From assembly GCA_030019445.1 (NCBI GenBank), contig JASEEU010000004.1:101401-165400 (forward strand): a stretch of 64,000 bases of DNA, read 5' to 3'. Source of the DNA: Anaerosomatales bacterium. Its GTDB lineage: Bacteria > Actinomycetota > Coriobacteriia > Anaerosomatales > Anaerosomataceae. Positions 48,782-57,657 of the stretch are shown piece after piece. The position numbers and the translations under genes were made by a program. The number at the start of each line of letters is the position of its first letter. Position 1 is the first letter of the stretch. Below the pieces are notes generated by a model, which was given only the letters and a program-made list of their open reading frames with translations, was not told the origin of the DNA and did no database searches.

Positions 48782-49084
48782 ATGCCCATCTCCGAGTCCG
48801 ATGTCCGGCATGTCGCCATGCTGGCACGCCTCGCCCTCTCCGACGAGCAGGTGACGCAGCTTACCGAGGAGCTCGGCGCCATCCTCGGCCATATCGACGA
48901 GCTGCAGCATCTCGACCTTGCCGACGTGCAGCCCACGGCGCATCCGCTCGACATGACGAACGTCATGCGACCGGACGAGGTCCGGCCCGGTCTCACGCGC
49001 GAAGACGCGCTGGCCAATGCCCCTCAGACCGAGGACGGGGCGTTCGTCGTGCCCCCCATCGTCGGGGGAGGGGATGACGCGTGA
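48782..49084 (+). CDS. gatC: Aspartyl/glutamyl-tRNA amidotransferase subunit C
   Basis: The protein has 100 residues. ISESDVRHVAMLARLALSD, LGAILGHIDELQHLDL, HPLDMTNVMRPDEV and the APQTEDGAFVVPPIV end are typical. GatC stabilises the GatA-GatB complex that converts Glu-tRNA(Gln) or Asp-tRNA(Asn). The ATG has GGAGG upstream, and a TATCAT -10 lies at 48741-48746. It overlaps gatA by 4 nt. Confidence 0.95.
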   Translation: MPISESDVRHVAMLARLALSDEQVTQLTEELGAILGHIDELQHLDLADVQPTAHPLDMTNVMRPDEVRPGLTREDALANAPQTEDGAFVVPPIVGGGDDA

Positions 49085-50625
49085 TCGACCTGAACACGCT
49101 CACCGCGCGCGAGGTGCGCGACCGCGTCGTCGCCGGCGATGTCTCCGCGCGGGAGGTGGCCGAGGCGGCGTTCGGGCGCATCGAGGCGGTCGACGCAAGC
49201 GTGCACGCGTTCCTCGAGCTCACCCCTGAGATCGCGTACGAGGCCGCCGGGCGGATCGACGCCGCGGTGGCCGCCGGCGAGCCCGTAGGACCCCTCGCGG
49301 GTGTGCCGGTGGCCCTGAAGGACAACATGAACCTCGTCGGAACGCATACGACGGCAGGGTCGAAGATCCTCGGGCCCTACCGGAGCGTCTACGACTGCAC
49401 CGCCGCGCGGCGCCTGCTCGACGCGGGCGGCATGCTCGTCGGCAAGTGCAACCTCGACGAGTTCGCCTTCGGCTCGTCCACCGAGAACAGCGCGTACGGC
49501 CCCACGCACAACCCCTGGGACCTCTCGCGCGTACCCGGCGGCTCGTCGGGTGGCAGCGCGGCGGCCGTGAGCGCCGGCATGGCGGCGATCGCGCTCGGCA
49601 GCGACACCGGCGGGTCGATCCGGCAGCCGGGGGCGCTTACGGGGACCGTCGCGCTCAAGCCCACCTACGGCCGCGTCTCGCGCTACGGCGTCATCGCGTT
49701 CGGCTCGTCGCTCGACCAGATCGGGCCGTTCGGCAAGTCGGTCGAAGACTGCGCGCTCGCGCTCGAGGCGATCGCGGGGAAAGACCCCCTGGACGCCACG
49801 AGCGCAGCCGAGCCCGTGCGGTCGTACGCGGCGGGCCTCGGCGAGGGCGTCGAAGGACTGCGTGTCGGCATCGTCTCCGACCTGCTCGACGTGGAGGGGT
49901 GCGCGCCCGAGGTGCGCGCGGCGTTCTATGCCGCCGCCGAGACGTTCGCGTCGCTCGGCGCTGAGGTCGGCGAGGTGCGGCTGCCGACCGCGCGCCACGG
50001 GCTTGCGGCGTACTACATCATCGGCCCGGCCGAGGCGTCGTCGAACCTCGCGCGTTTCGATGGGATCCGCTACGGTCATCGGGCCGCCGACGCGACCGAC
50101 GTGCTCGACCTCTACACGCGCTCGCGCGCGGAAGGGTTCGGCCCCGAGACCATCCGGCGCGTCATGCTCGGCACGTACGCGCTCTCCGCAGGGTACTACG
50201 ACGCCTACTACGGGCAGGCGCAGAAGGCGCGCACGCGCATCATCGACGACTATCGTGCGGCGTTCGAGCACTTCGACGTGCTCATCACCCCGACGGCCCC
50301 GTCGGTCGCCTTCAAGCTCGGCGAGAAGGCCGACGACCCGTACGCCATGTACCTCTCGGACGTCTACACCATCCCGGTGAACCTTGCCGGCGTCTGCGCG
50401 GTGAGCGTGCCGTGCGCGCTCGACGAGGCCAGCGGCCTGCCGATCGGGCTGCAGATCACCGGCGACTACTTCGACGAGGCCACGATCCTGCGTGCCGCTG
50501 CGGCCATCGAAGCCGAGCGCGCGCTCGACCTCACGCCGCCGCTCGTGACCGAGCTGCTCGACGCGCAGGCCGCCGAGGCGGGCATGGCCGCGCAGCGCGA
50601 TGCGGCGCTGCGTGCCGAGGGCTGA
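49081..50625 (+). CDS. gatA: Aspartyl/glutamyl-tRNA amidotransferase subunit A
   Basis: The protein has 514 residues, an amidase-signature enzyme that frees ammonia from glutamine. Catalytic Lys in VALKDNMN, the Gly-Ser stretch GGSSGGSAAAV with the cis-Ser, and nucleophile Ser in SDTGGSIRQPG. GTG start at 49081 overlaps gatC. gatB is not next to it but follows two genes later at 54142. Confidence 0.96.
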   Translation: MIDLNTLTAREVRDRVVAGDVSAREVAEAAFGRIEAVDASVHAFLELTPEIAYEAAGRIDAAVAAGEPVGPLAGVPVALKDNMNLVGTHTTAGSKILGPYRSVYDCTAARRLLDAGGMLVGKCNLDEFAFGSSTENSAYGPTHNPWDLSRVPGGSSGGSAAAVSAGMAAIALGSDTGGSIRQPGALTGTVALKPTYGRVSRYGVIAFGSSLDQIGPFGKSVEDCALALEAIAGKDPLDATSAAEPVRSYAAGLGEGVEGLRVGIVSDLLDVEGCAPEVRAAFYAAAETFASLGAEVGEVRLPTARHGLAAYYIIGPAEASSNLARFDGIRYGHRAADATDVLDLYTRSRAEGFGPETIRRVMLGTYALSAGYYDAYYGQAQKARTRIIDDYRAAFEHFDVLITPTAPSVAFKLGEKADDPYAMYLSDVYTIPVNLAGVCAVSVPCALDEASGLPIGLQITGDYFDEATILRAAAAIEAERALDLTPPLVTELLDAQAAEAGMAAQRDAALRAEG

Positions 50626-50639
50626 GGCGCGGAAGCGGT

Positions 50640-51881
50640 CTAGAACGCTTCCGGAGTGGCGAGCGTCTCGAGGAGCGTATCGGTCGCGTGGTCGAGGTCG
50701 CGCTCCTCGATGACGAGCGGCGGAGCCAGCCTGAGCGTGGTCGCGTGCGTGTCCTTGCAGATGACGCCGCGCTCCAGGAGCCGCTCGCAGTAGCGGCGCG
50801 CCGGACCGGCCTCGATCTTGAGCTCCACGCCGGCCCAGAGCCCGATACCGCGCACCTCGGCGACCGCCACCGGGGCTTCGGCGCGCAGACGCGCGAGCAT
50901 CTTGTCGCCGAGCACACGCGAGCGCTCCTGGTATTCACCGGTCTTCACCAGGTCGAGCACGGCGGTGCCCACGGCGCATGCGAGCGGATTGCCGCCGAAC
51001 GTGCTGCCGTGCGTCCCTGCGACGAGCACCGCGAGGACCTCCCGGCGCGCGACGACCGCCGAGACCGGCAGGATGCCGCCGCCGAGCGCCTTGCCGAGCA
51101 GGTACATGTCGGGAACCACGCCCTCATGCTCGCACGCGAACGTCGCGCCCGTGCGGCCGAAGCCGGTCTGGATCTCATCGGCGATCAGCAGGACATCGTG
51201 CTCGGTACACAGGCGGCGAGCCTCTCGCAGGTAACCCGCAGGCGGAACGATCACGCCGGCCTCGCCCTGGATGGGCTCGACGAGGAAGCCGACGACCATC
51301 GGGTCGGCGAGCGCTTCGGCCAGCGCGGCTGCGTCGCCGTACGGGACGGTGACGAACCCCGGCGTGAACGGCCCGAAACCGCCCCGCGCGGTCGGATCGG
51401 TGGAGAAGCTCACGATGGTGGTCGTCCGCCCGTGGAAGTTGCCGTCGCACACCACGATCCTCGCGCGGTCCGCCGGCACGCCCTTGACGTCGTAGCCCCA
51501 CTTGCGCGCGGCCTTGATGGAGGTCTCCACGGCCTCGGCGCCCGTGTTCATCGGCAGCATCATGTCCATGCCGCACACGTCGCACAGCGCTTCGGCGAAC
51601 GTGGCGAACGTGTCGCTGTGGACAGCCCGTGAGGTGAGCGTCAGCCGGTCGAGCTGCCGCTTCGCCGCGTCGACGAGCGCGGGATGCCGGTGCCCGAAGT
51701 TGAGCGCCGAGTATGCCGAGAGGAGATCGAGGTACCGCTTGCCCTCGATGTCGGTCACCCAGGCGCCTTCGGCCTCGGCGACCACGACGGGGAGCGGGTG
51801 GTAGTTGGGAGCGCCGAAGCGCTCGTCGCGATCGATCTGCTCGGCCGTCTTGGGGGGTACGGGTACGGCGAACTCGGTCAT
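50640..51881 (-). CDS. rocD: Ornithine aminotransferase
   Basis: The protein has 413 residues, a class-III PLP aminotransferase. YLDLLSAYSALNFGHRHPA, NTGAEAVETSIKAARKWGY, NFHGRTTTIVSFSTD, ADEIQTGFGRTG and the PLP lysine in LLGKALGGG are typical of RocD (ornithine to glutamate semialdehyde). The ATG at 51879-51881 has GGAG upstream. It is convergent with gatA, 14 nt apart, and divergent from the NHL-CWB2 gene. Confidence 0.92.
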   Translation of the reverse strand: MTEFAVPVPPKTAEQIDRDERFGAPNYHPLPVVVAEAEGAWVTDIEGKRYLDLLSAYSALNFGHRHPALVDAAKRQLDRLTLTSRAVHSDTFATFAEALCDVCGMDMMLPMNTGAEAVETSIKAARKWGYDVKGVPADRARIVVCDGNFHGRTTTIVSFSTDPTARGGFGPFTPGFVTVPYGDAAALAEALADPMVVGFLVEPIQGEAGVIVPPAGYLREARRLCTEHDVLLIADEIQTGFGRTGATFACEHEGVVPDMYLLGKALGGGILPVSAVVARREVLAVLVAGTHGSTFGGNPLACAVGTAVLDLVKTGEYQERSRVLGDKMLARLRAEAPVAVAEVRGIGLWAGVELKIEAGPARRYCERLLERGVICKDTHATTLRLAPPLVIEERDLDHATDTLLETLATPEAF

Positions 51882-52100
51882 GCGGGCTCCTTCGGGCGGC
51901 GGGACGACGTCGCGCGGCTGCGGGCGCTCCTCGCGCTGCGCGTATGCACTCTGCACGCCAGGGTATACGTAAGGCGCCGGACGGGCAATCCGTCGGCGGG
52001 AGACGCCGGCGTGTGTCGCGTGTCTGGTCCGCTACCTCGAGGGTACATCCCATGCATGTAGCGTGTCCGCGCTTGCGGACCTGCGCGAGGGGGGTGTCGC

Positions 52101-54011
52101 ATGAACGGGTGGCGGCGTCTGTGCGTGGCCATGTTGGTCGCGGTCGTATCGTGGGGGGTGGTTCCGGCCGCAGCATGGGCGGCGGTGGCGGTCACGTTCG
52201 ATAGCGACTGGGGCAGCGAAGGGACGGCGGCCGGCCAGTTCAACGGCCCGGTCGACGTGGCCGTCGACAAGTTCGGCAACGTCTACGTCGCCGGCGGCGG
52301 CAGCAGCGGAGACCACCGGGTCCAGATGTTCACATCGGACGGGACGTTCATCACGAGCCGCGGGACGACAGGCGCAGGCTCGGTCGACCTCGATACCCCG
52401 AGGTGTGTCACCACCGATCGGTGGGGAAACGTGTATGTCGGGGAAGCAGGAAACGGCGGGCGCATCCACACGTTCGGCTATGCGCTCACCGACTGGAACG
52501 GGGTCTTCGACGGCGCCGGGCCGAGCGCGATCACGGACCCGCGCGGCATCGGCGTCTCGCTGGACGGCTACGTGTACCTGACCGACACGCTCACCGCCAA
52601 CATACAGCGGTGGACCATGTACAAGAGCTTCATGGACTCCTTCACCCCGGTGGGGCAGCCGACGATGGGGCTTGGTGTCTCCCAGGACGGGAAGGTCTAC
52701 ACGACGACCGACTCCCCCAGCGGCATAACGCACTCGGTGGCGGTCTACGACCCCGTCTGGGGGACGCCCACGCTGACGTGGGGCGGATACGGCACGGCTC
52801 CGGGTCAGTTCGACCGGCCCTACGACGTGGAGACCGACCCGCTCGGCCGGGCATACGTCATCGAGACCGAGGGCGAGCGAGGTCAGGTGTTCACGCCGCA
52901 GGGCGCGTTCCTGGCGCAATTCGGCTCGAGCGGCGGCGGCGACGGCCAGTTCTGGTGGCCCTACGGTATCGCGGTGGGCCCCGGTCGGAGCCTGTACGTC
53001 GCTGACTACGCCAACGACCGCATATCGAAGTGGACGATCACAGCGCCGACCGAGGTCGCGAACGTCGCAGGTTCGAACCGTGTCGCGACCGCGATCGCGG
53101 CGTCGAAGAAGGCGTACCCCAACGGTGCGCCGGCCGTGGTGATCGCCACCGGCTACAACTGGCCCGACGCGCTCGGCGGCACCGCCCTTGCGGGCGCCGT
53201 GAACGGGCCGATCCTTCTGACGGAGCCGGATGCGCTCCCCGCGGCTGTGGTGACCGAGATCGGGCGGTTGGGCTGCGAGAAGGCGTACATCCTGGGAGGG
53301 GACTCGGCGGTGAGCGCGGCCGTCTTCAACGCGGTGAAGGCGAGCCTCACCAGCCACGATGCCGTCCGTCTCGGCGGCGCGAACCGCTACGAGACGGCCA
53401 TCCTGATCGCGCGCGAGCTCAAGAAGGCCCGCGGCAGCTCGTATGACGGGACGGCGTTCGTCTGCACCGGCAACGACTTCCCGGACGCGCTCTCCGCCGC
53501 GCCGATAGCGGCGGCCAACGGGTGGCCCATCTACCTGACACCGACCGACCACCTGCCTGCGAACGTGAGGACGGCGCTGCTCGAGACGTGGGGCGGCAAC
53601 CCGTCCAACCACGGCTACATCATCGGCGGCGAGGCCGCGGTCGGCGACGCCGTTGAGACCGAATTGGCGACCGCGCCGTTCTTCGGCTTCGGCCGGATCT
53701 TCGGCTCGAACCGCTACACGACGTCGGCGAAGGTCGCACAGACCGGGTACACGGGGATGGGGATGCTCTGGAGCAGACCCGCGATCGCCACGGGAGAGGA
53801 CTTCCCGGACGCGCTTGCGGGAGGCGTGCTGCAGGGCAGCGACGCGAGCGTGCTGCTGCTCACACCGTCGGATTCGCTCCATCCGTCCGCGGCGGCGGCG
53901 CTCGAGGCCAACAAGGACATGATCTGGGAGATCCGCTTCCTCGGCGGCACCGGAGTGGTGAGCACTGACGCGCGCAACCAGGTGAGGACGATCCTGTCGC
54001 TCCCGTGGTAG
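52101..54011 (+). CDS. Secreted CWB2 protein with NHL-type beta-propeller
   Basis: The protein has 636 residues. A signal peptide (MNGWRRLCVAMLVAVVSW) precedes an NHL-like propeller (about 30-315) with blades such as GPVDVAVDKFGNVYVA, TPRCVTTDRWGNVYVG and WPYGIAVGPGRSLYVADYAN. Three CWB2 repeats start near residues 318 (AGSNRVATA), 421 (GGANRYETA) and 530 (GSNRYTTS). GAGGGGGG lies before the ATG. Like the other CWB2 proteins it is probably anchored to the cell wall, with the propeller as the exposed binding part. Confidence 0.88.
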   Translation: MNGWRRLCVAMLVAVVSWGVVPAAAWAAVAVTFDSDWGSEGTAAGQFNGPVDVAVDKFGNVYVAGGGSSGDHRVQMFTSDGTFITSRGTTGAGSVDLDTPRCVTTDRWGNVYVGEAGNGGRIHTFGYALTDWNGVFDGAGPSAITDPRGIGVSLDGYVYLTDTLTANIQRWTMYKSFMDSFTPVGQPTMGLGVSQDGKVYTTTDSPSGITHSVAVYDPVWGTPTLTWGGYGTAPGQFDRPYDVETDPLGRAYVIETEGERGQVFTPQGAFLAQFGSSGGGDGQFWWPYGIAVGPGRSLYVADYANDRISKWTITAPTEVANVAGSNRVATAIAASKKAYPNGAPAVVIATGYNWPDALGGTALAGAVNGPILLTEPDALPAAVVTEIGRLGCEKAYILGGDSAVSAAVFNAVKASLTSHDAVRLGGANRYETAILIARELKKARGSSYDGTAFVCTGNDFPDALSAAPIAAANGWPIYLTPTDHLPANVRTALLETWGGNPSNHGYIIGGEAAVGDAVETELATAPFFGFGRIFGSNRYTTSAKVAQTGYTGMGMLWSRPAIATGEDFPDALAGGVLQGSDASVLLLTPSDSLHPSAAAALEANKDMIWEIRFLGGTGVVSTDARNQVRTILSLPW

Positions 54012-54079
54012 GCGCGTGAGGACGATCGGCGGGCGGTCGGGCGTGATCCCGGCCGCCTGCTCGCGCCGGGCGACTGCGC

Positions 54080-54085
54080 TAGAAT
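54080..54085 (+). promoter_or_regulatory. -10 element upstream of gatB
   Basis: TAGAAT lies 57 nt before the GTG of gatB. The -35 region is weak. It suggests gatB is transcribed separately from gatCA. Confidence 0.4.
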
Positions 54086-54141
54086 CTGACGGTACGCGCA
54101 TGCGCGCTGCACCCACACGCATCCGGGAGGAGAACCGCCCA

Positions 54142-55701
54142 GTGGCAGCCGATCGCCTGACCGACGTCATGGAACGCTACGAGGCCGTGATCGGCCTTGA
54201 GATCCACACGGAGATCACCGCCTCGCGCACCAAGATGTTCTGCGGCTGCCCGGTCGCCTTCGGAGGCGAGCCCAACACGCGGGTCTGCCCCGTGTGTCTC
54301 GGCATGCCGGGAGCGCTCCCCGTGCCCAATGAGGCGGCCATCGAGTGGACGGTGCTCGCGGGGTTGGCCACGGAGTGCGACATCGCGCTCTGGAGCCAGT
54401 TCCACCGCAAGCAGTACTTCTATCCCGATATGCCCAAGGACTACCAGATCTCCCAGTACGACCTGCCTTTCTGCAGCGATGGACGCGTGAGCGTCGAAGT
54501 GGACGGACCCGGGGCGGCAGAACGCCTCGACCGCGGGCACGCGCTCGAGTCAGGCCTGCTCACGGGGGATGCCGAGGCGTACACGACCGTCATCGGCATA
54601 ACGCGTATCCACCTCGAAGAGGACACGGGCAAGATGGTCCACGTCGGCGGGGCCGAGGGCCGCATCGCCGGAGCGGACTACTCGCTCGTGGATTTCAACC
54701 GGGCGGGGACGCCGCTCATGGAGCTCGTGACCGAACCCGACATCCGCACGCCCGAGGAGGCGCGTCGGTTCGCGCAGAAGCTGCGCCAGATCTGGCTGGC
54801 ACTCGGCGTGTCGGATTGCAGCATGGAGGAGGGCTCGCTGCGCGTCGACGCCAACGTCTCCATCCGACCGCGCGGCGCGACCGGCCTAGGGACCAAGACC
54901 GAGGTCAAGAACATGAACTCGTTCAAGTCGCTGCACGACGCGCTCGCCTACGAGATCGTGCGTCAGGCCGAGGTGCTCGACGCCGGCGGCGTGATCCAGC
55001 AGGAGACGCGGCACTGGGACGTCGGCGCGAAGCGCACGAGCGCGCTGCGCTCCAAAGAGGAGGCGCACGACTACCGGTACTTCCCCGAGCCCGACATGGT
55101 GCCCTTCCAGTTCACCGAGGAGTGGATCGCGGCGTTGGCCGGACGCTTGCCCGAGCTGCCGGACGCGCGCAAGGCGCGCTTCGTTGCCGAGCTCGGTCTG
55201 CCGGCGCAGGATGCGGTTGTGCTCACGTCCGATACCGCGCTGGCGACGTACTTCGAGGACGCCGTCGCGGCCGCGGGAGCGGAGCGGGCCAAGGCGGTCG
55301 CGAACTGGGTGACCGGTGAGTTCGCGGCGCACCTGAACGCCGCGGGCATCGGCGCGGACGCCAGCCCCGTCACGCCCGGTGCGCTCGCTGAGATCGTCGA
55401 GCTCGTCGACGGTGGGACGCTCTCCGCGCGACAGGGCCGGGAGGTCTTCTCGGCGGTGATCGAGACGGGCATGGCGCCCTCGGCGATCGTCGAGCAGCGC
55501 GGCATGCGCCAGGTGAGCGACAGCGCGGCGATCGAGGCGGTGGTGGACCGCGTGCTTGCGGCGAACCCCGACGAGGTCGCTCGGTACCGTGACGGCAAGA
55601 CCGGGCTCATGGGGTTCTTCGTGGGCCAGGTCATGAAGGAGATGCGTGGCCAGGCGAATCCCGGCGTGGTGAACGACGTGCTACGCGCCCGGCTCGGCTA
55701 G
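54142..55701 (+). CDS. gatB: Aspartyl/glutamyl-tRNA amidotransferase subunit B
   Basis: The protein is about 519 residues. YEAVIGLEIHTEITASRTKM, CVCLGMPG-type zinc region (FCGCPVAFGG, CPVCLGMPGALP), KDYQISQYDLPF, VDFNRAGTPLMELVTEPD and the YqeY-like C-terminal tail (NPDEVARYRDGKTGLMGFFVGQVMKE) are diagnostic. It phosphorylates the mischarged tRNA and receives ammonia from GatA. GTG at 54142 is chosen for the GGAGGAG upstream. An ATG at 54169 lacks one. Confidence 0.96.
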   Translation: MAADRLTDVMERYEAVIGLEIHTEITASRTKMFCGCPVAFGGEPNTRVCPVCLGMPGALPVPNEAAIEWTVLAGLATECDIALWSQFHRKQYFYPDMPKDYQISQYDLPFCSDGRVSVEVDGPGAAERLDRGHALESGLLTGDAEAYTTVIGITRIHLEEDTGKMVHVGGAEGRIAGADYSLVDFNRAGTPLMELVTEPDIRTPEEARRFAQKLRQIWLALGVSDCSMEEGSLRVDANVSIRPRGATGLGTKTEVKNMNSFKSLHDALAYEIVRQAEVLDAGGVIQQETRHWDVGAKRTSALRSKEEAHDYRYFPEPDMVPFQFTEEWIAALAGRLPELPDARKARFVAELGLPAQDAVVLTSDTALATYFEDAVAAAGAERAKAVANWVTGEFAAHLNAAGIGADASPVTPGALAEIVELVDGGTLSARQGREVFSAVIETGMAPSAIVEQRGMRQVSDSAAIEAVVDRVLAANPDEVARYRDGKTGLMGFFVGQVMKEMRGQANPGVVNDVLRARLG

Positions 55702-55746
55702 GTCGTCGGGCGCTGGCGCAGCGGTAGGAAGGGGCGAGAAGTCAAG

Positions 55747-56133
55747 GTGGGCACGGGCGACTCGGCATTCGTGGCTCCGCACGAACAGGTCGTGCTGATG
55801 CTCGACAGGCTTGCGCGTGCCGCGCTCGAGCCGGAGGAGCTCGAGATCGCCGTGACGCGCGTCCCTGCCGGCTTCCGCTTCATCGTCGAGCGTTCCCCTG
55901 TCGCCGAGACGAGCGCCTTCCCCGACGGCACCCGGGCCTTCCTGCTCTTCACCGAGGATTCTGTGGCGGCCGACATGGCCGAGGGTGCCGAGGTCGAGCA
56001 TATCGCGACCGCCGCCTTCGCACGGCTGCTGGATCAGCTTGCACCGCATGCCGCGCAACCTCGCGCGTTCATGCTGCGCGTGCTCGATAGGGTGACTGCG
56101 GCTGCCGAGGCGCAGGGCAGGTTGCTGGACTAG
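55747..56133 (+). CDS. Conserved hypothetical protein
   Basis: A predicted 128-residue cytoplasmic protein with HEQVVLMLDRLARAALEPEE near the start and AFARLLDQLAPH in the middle. I do not recognise the family. GTG start at 55747, with AGGAAGGGG upstream. It is 45 nt after gatB and 34 nt before the AIM24 gene, all on the same strand. Confidence 0.55.
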   Translation: MGTGDSAFVAPHEQVVLMLDRLARAALEPEELEIAVTRVPAGFRFIVERSPVAETSAFPDGTRAFLLFTEDSVAADMAEGAEVEHIATAAFARLLDQLAPHAAQPRAFMLRVLDRVTAAAEAQGRLLD

Positions 56134-56167
56134 CGGACAAGCGTGCCATGTCGAGAGGAGAGCGGAG

Positions 56168-56872
56168 ATGTCGGACAGCGTGGGCGCCGGGGTGGCGGTT
56201 CGCCTCGGGGAGTTCGTGCAGCGTCACGCGCAGCAGGACACGGGCGGCACGTGGCAGCTCGAGAGCAAGAAGATGCTTGAGATACACCTCAACAACGGCA
56301 GGGTCTTCACCAAGCTTGGCGCGATGGTGGGCTACTACGGCGACCTCAAGTTCGAGCGTTCGGGGTACGGCGGCGCCGGCAAGTTCCTCAAGGCCGCGGC
56401 GACCGGCGAGCGCGCCGCGACGACCCAGGTGACCGGCTCGGGCATCCTGTACTGTGCCGACCAGGGGAAGGAGATCTCGATCCTCTACCTGGAGAACGAG
56501 ACGATCTTCGTGAACGGGAGCGACTGCCTGGCGTACTCCGACAGCCTGTCGTGGGACATCGTCATGACGGGTGGCGCGGGCTTCATGGCCGGAGGGCTCT
56601 TCTCCCTGAAGCTCTCGGGAACCGGCTACGTGGCGATCACGACGCACGGCCAGCCGCTCGTACTGGGTGTCGCTCAGGGCCAGCCGCTCTTCACCGACCC
56701 GAACGCCACGGTGGCGTGGTCGGACGGCCTGCAGACCACGGTCAAGACAGATGTGAACCTCAAGACGCTCACCGGTCGCGCGAGCGGCGAGACGTTCCAG
56801 ATGCGCTTCGACGGGCAGGGATTCGTCGTCCTGCAGCCCTTCGAGGAGGTCGTCCAGCAGACCAACGGGTAG
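56168..56872 (+). CDS. AIM24 family protein
   Basis: The protein has 234 residues. ESKKMLEIHLNNGRVFTKLGAMV-like start, GGLFSLKLSGTGYVAITTHG and a beta-rich core match the AIM24 (TerB-linked) double-beta-barrel family named after a yeast mitochondrial protein. In bacteria it is linked to phage-shock and membrane-stress clusters, but the role is unknown. The ATG at 56168 has GAGAGGAG upstream. Confidence 0.88.
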   Translation: MSDSVGAGVAVRLGEFVQRHAQQDTGGTWQLESKKMLEIHLNNGRVFTKLGAMVGYYGDLKFERSGYGGAGKFLKAAATGERAATTQVTGSGILYCADQGKEISILYLENETIFVNGSDCLAYSDSLSWDIVMTGGAGFMAGGLFSLKLSGTGYVAITTHGQPLVLGVAQGQPLFTDPNATVAWSDGLQTTVKTDVNLKTLTGRASGETFQMRFDGQGFVVLQPFEEVVQQTNG

Positions 56873-56945
56873 GGCGTCCGGGATGAGTCTCCCGGAGATG
56901 ACGACCGCCGGACGCCCGTCTTGCGCCGTGCGCGGGACGGGCGTC
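56872..56945 (+). terminator. Two overlapping alternative hairpins after the AIM24 gene
   Basis: GGGCGTCCGG (56872-56881) pairs with CCGGACGCCC (56908-56917). The 3' arm overlaps GACGCCCGTC (56911-56920), which pairs with GACGGGCGTC (56936-56945). Only one of the two stems can form at a time. It may be a plain terminator region or a simple switch, but no ligand site is recognisable. Confidence 0.45.
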
Positions 56946-57045
56946 GCCGTTCGCTCCGGTCCTTTGCGCTGAGCACTCGGATGCGGCCTTCAGACACCTC
57001 AACATGACCGCCCATCAGGAATCCCGGCATTTCCCGAAAACCCTC

Positions 57046-57074
57046 TTGCGGGGGGTGTCACCTTCCGGTAACGT
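57046..57074 (+). promoter_or_regulatory. Promoter of small RNA, copy 1
   Basis: TTGCGG (57046-57051), 17 nt, TAACGT (57069-57074). The two hexamers are unchanged in the other copy. Predicted start is near 57081. Confidence 0.55.
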
Positions 57075-57080
57075 GGTCAA

Positions 57081-57289
57081 CGTCCCGAGAGGTCGGACCG
57101 GGCGAACCGCCAAAGGCGACGTACCAGTAGCTGCCGGCGGGGTCTCGCCGGAAAGGTTTAGCGCAAGCGGGCCGGACCGTCGCAGTCTCCAAAGGTGTGA
57201 AACGGGAAATCGCGGAGTAGCGGTCTCGCAGGCGAGGTCTCTCGGGACACTCTTTTGCTCACGAACGGGCGCCTCCGGGCGCCCGTTGT
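57081..57289 (+). ncRNA. Candidate structured small RNA, copy 1
   Basis: About 205 nt. GTCCCGAGA (57082-57090) pairs with TCTCGGGAC (57240-57248), closing a structured body that contains CCGGCG/CGCCGG (about 57134-57150) and short CTCG/CGAG stems. A 10-bp terminal hairpin follows. I see no T-box, cobalamin, TPP or SAM-I motif, so no known riboswitch is recognised. The gene downstream has its own promoter-like element, which argues for a separate RNA rather than a leader. Confidence 0.55.
57264..57287 (+). terminator. Terminal hairpin of small RNA, copy 1
   Basis: AACGGGCGCC and GGCGCCCGTT pair perfectly (10 bp, 4-nt loop). A TTTT run precedes the hairpin rather than follows it, so it is a weak terminator or processing end. 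Confidence 0.55.
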
Positions 57290-57333
57290 GCGTCCGGCTG
57301 TGCTCCGCTGCTCGTGTCCTTCGGGTGCAGCGG

Positions 57334-57342
57334 TGGTAGGCT
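57334..57342 (+). promoter_or_regulatory. Extended -10 promoter of the TIGR04076 gene
   Basis: TGgTAGGCT lies 33 nt before the ATG at 57376. No good -35 is seen. It lies after the repeat and gives the operon its own start. Confidence 0.4.
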
Positions 57343-57375
57343 TGTCGGAGTCGCGTGCGAAGGGGGGAGTCGCGC

Positions 57376-57654
57376 ATGGGCGTGCCGCCGGAGGGTAGAG
57401 CGGTCTCGATCGAGATCGTCGAGATCCAGGGTTCAGGCGCCTGTCCCGTGGGACACGTGGTCGGAGACCGATGGGAGGTCGAGTCGGCCATCGTACCCGC
57501 GGGGCTCTGCCGATGGGCCTACGCTGCGATGCTGCCGTTCCTGCAGCCGCTCCGGTTCGGCGGAGCGTTCCCCTGGGAGGCCGAGGGGGAAGCGCTCGTC
57601 TGCTGCCCCGACCCCGCCAATCCCGTCGTCTTCCGCCTTAGGGTCGAGGAGTAG
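57376..57654 (+). CDS. TIGR04076 family protein
   Basis: The protein has 92 residues. GACPVGHVVGDRWEV, PAGLCRWAYAAMLPFL, LRFGGAFPW and VCCPDPANPVVFRL match TIGR04076, a small Cys-containing family of anaerobes with unknown function. The ATG at 57376 has GGGGGGAG upstream. The metallo-hydrolase gene follows after 3 nt. The pair lies between two copies of the small-RNA repeat. Confidence 0.85.
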   Translation: MGVPPEGRAVSIEIVEIQGSGACPVGHVVGDRWEVESAIVPAGLCRWAYAAMLPFLQPLRFGGAFPWEAEGEALVCCPDPANPVVFRLRVEE

Positions 57655-57657
57655 CGC

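Larger units (their letters stand above)
56966..57298 (+). repeat. 333-bp direct repeat, copy 1, likely encoding a small RNA
   Basis: This segment recurs at 58570-58902 with 5 mismatches (56977, 57014, 57079, 57148, 57239), about 98.5% identity. With 56873-56965 and 57299-57375 it fills the 503-nt gap between the AIM24 gene and the TIGR04076 gene, in which I see no coding gene. Within it lie a promoter-like pair, a long-range closing stem and a terminal hairpin (listed separately). It has no inverted-repeat ends or transposase, so it is not an insertion sequence. Confidence 0.95.

Noticed and set aside
57004..57339. Open frame inside the repeat, also present in copy 2
   Set aside because: All four differences between the copies within this frame change an amino acid, there is no Shine-Dalgarno and base-paired structure explains the sequence better.
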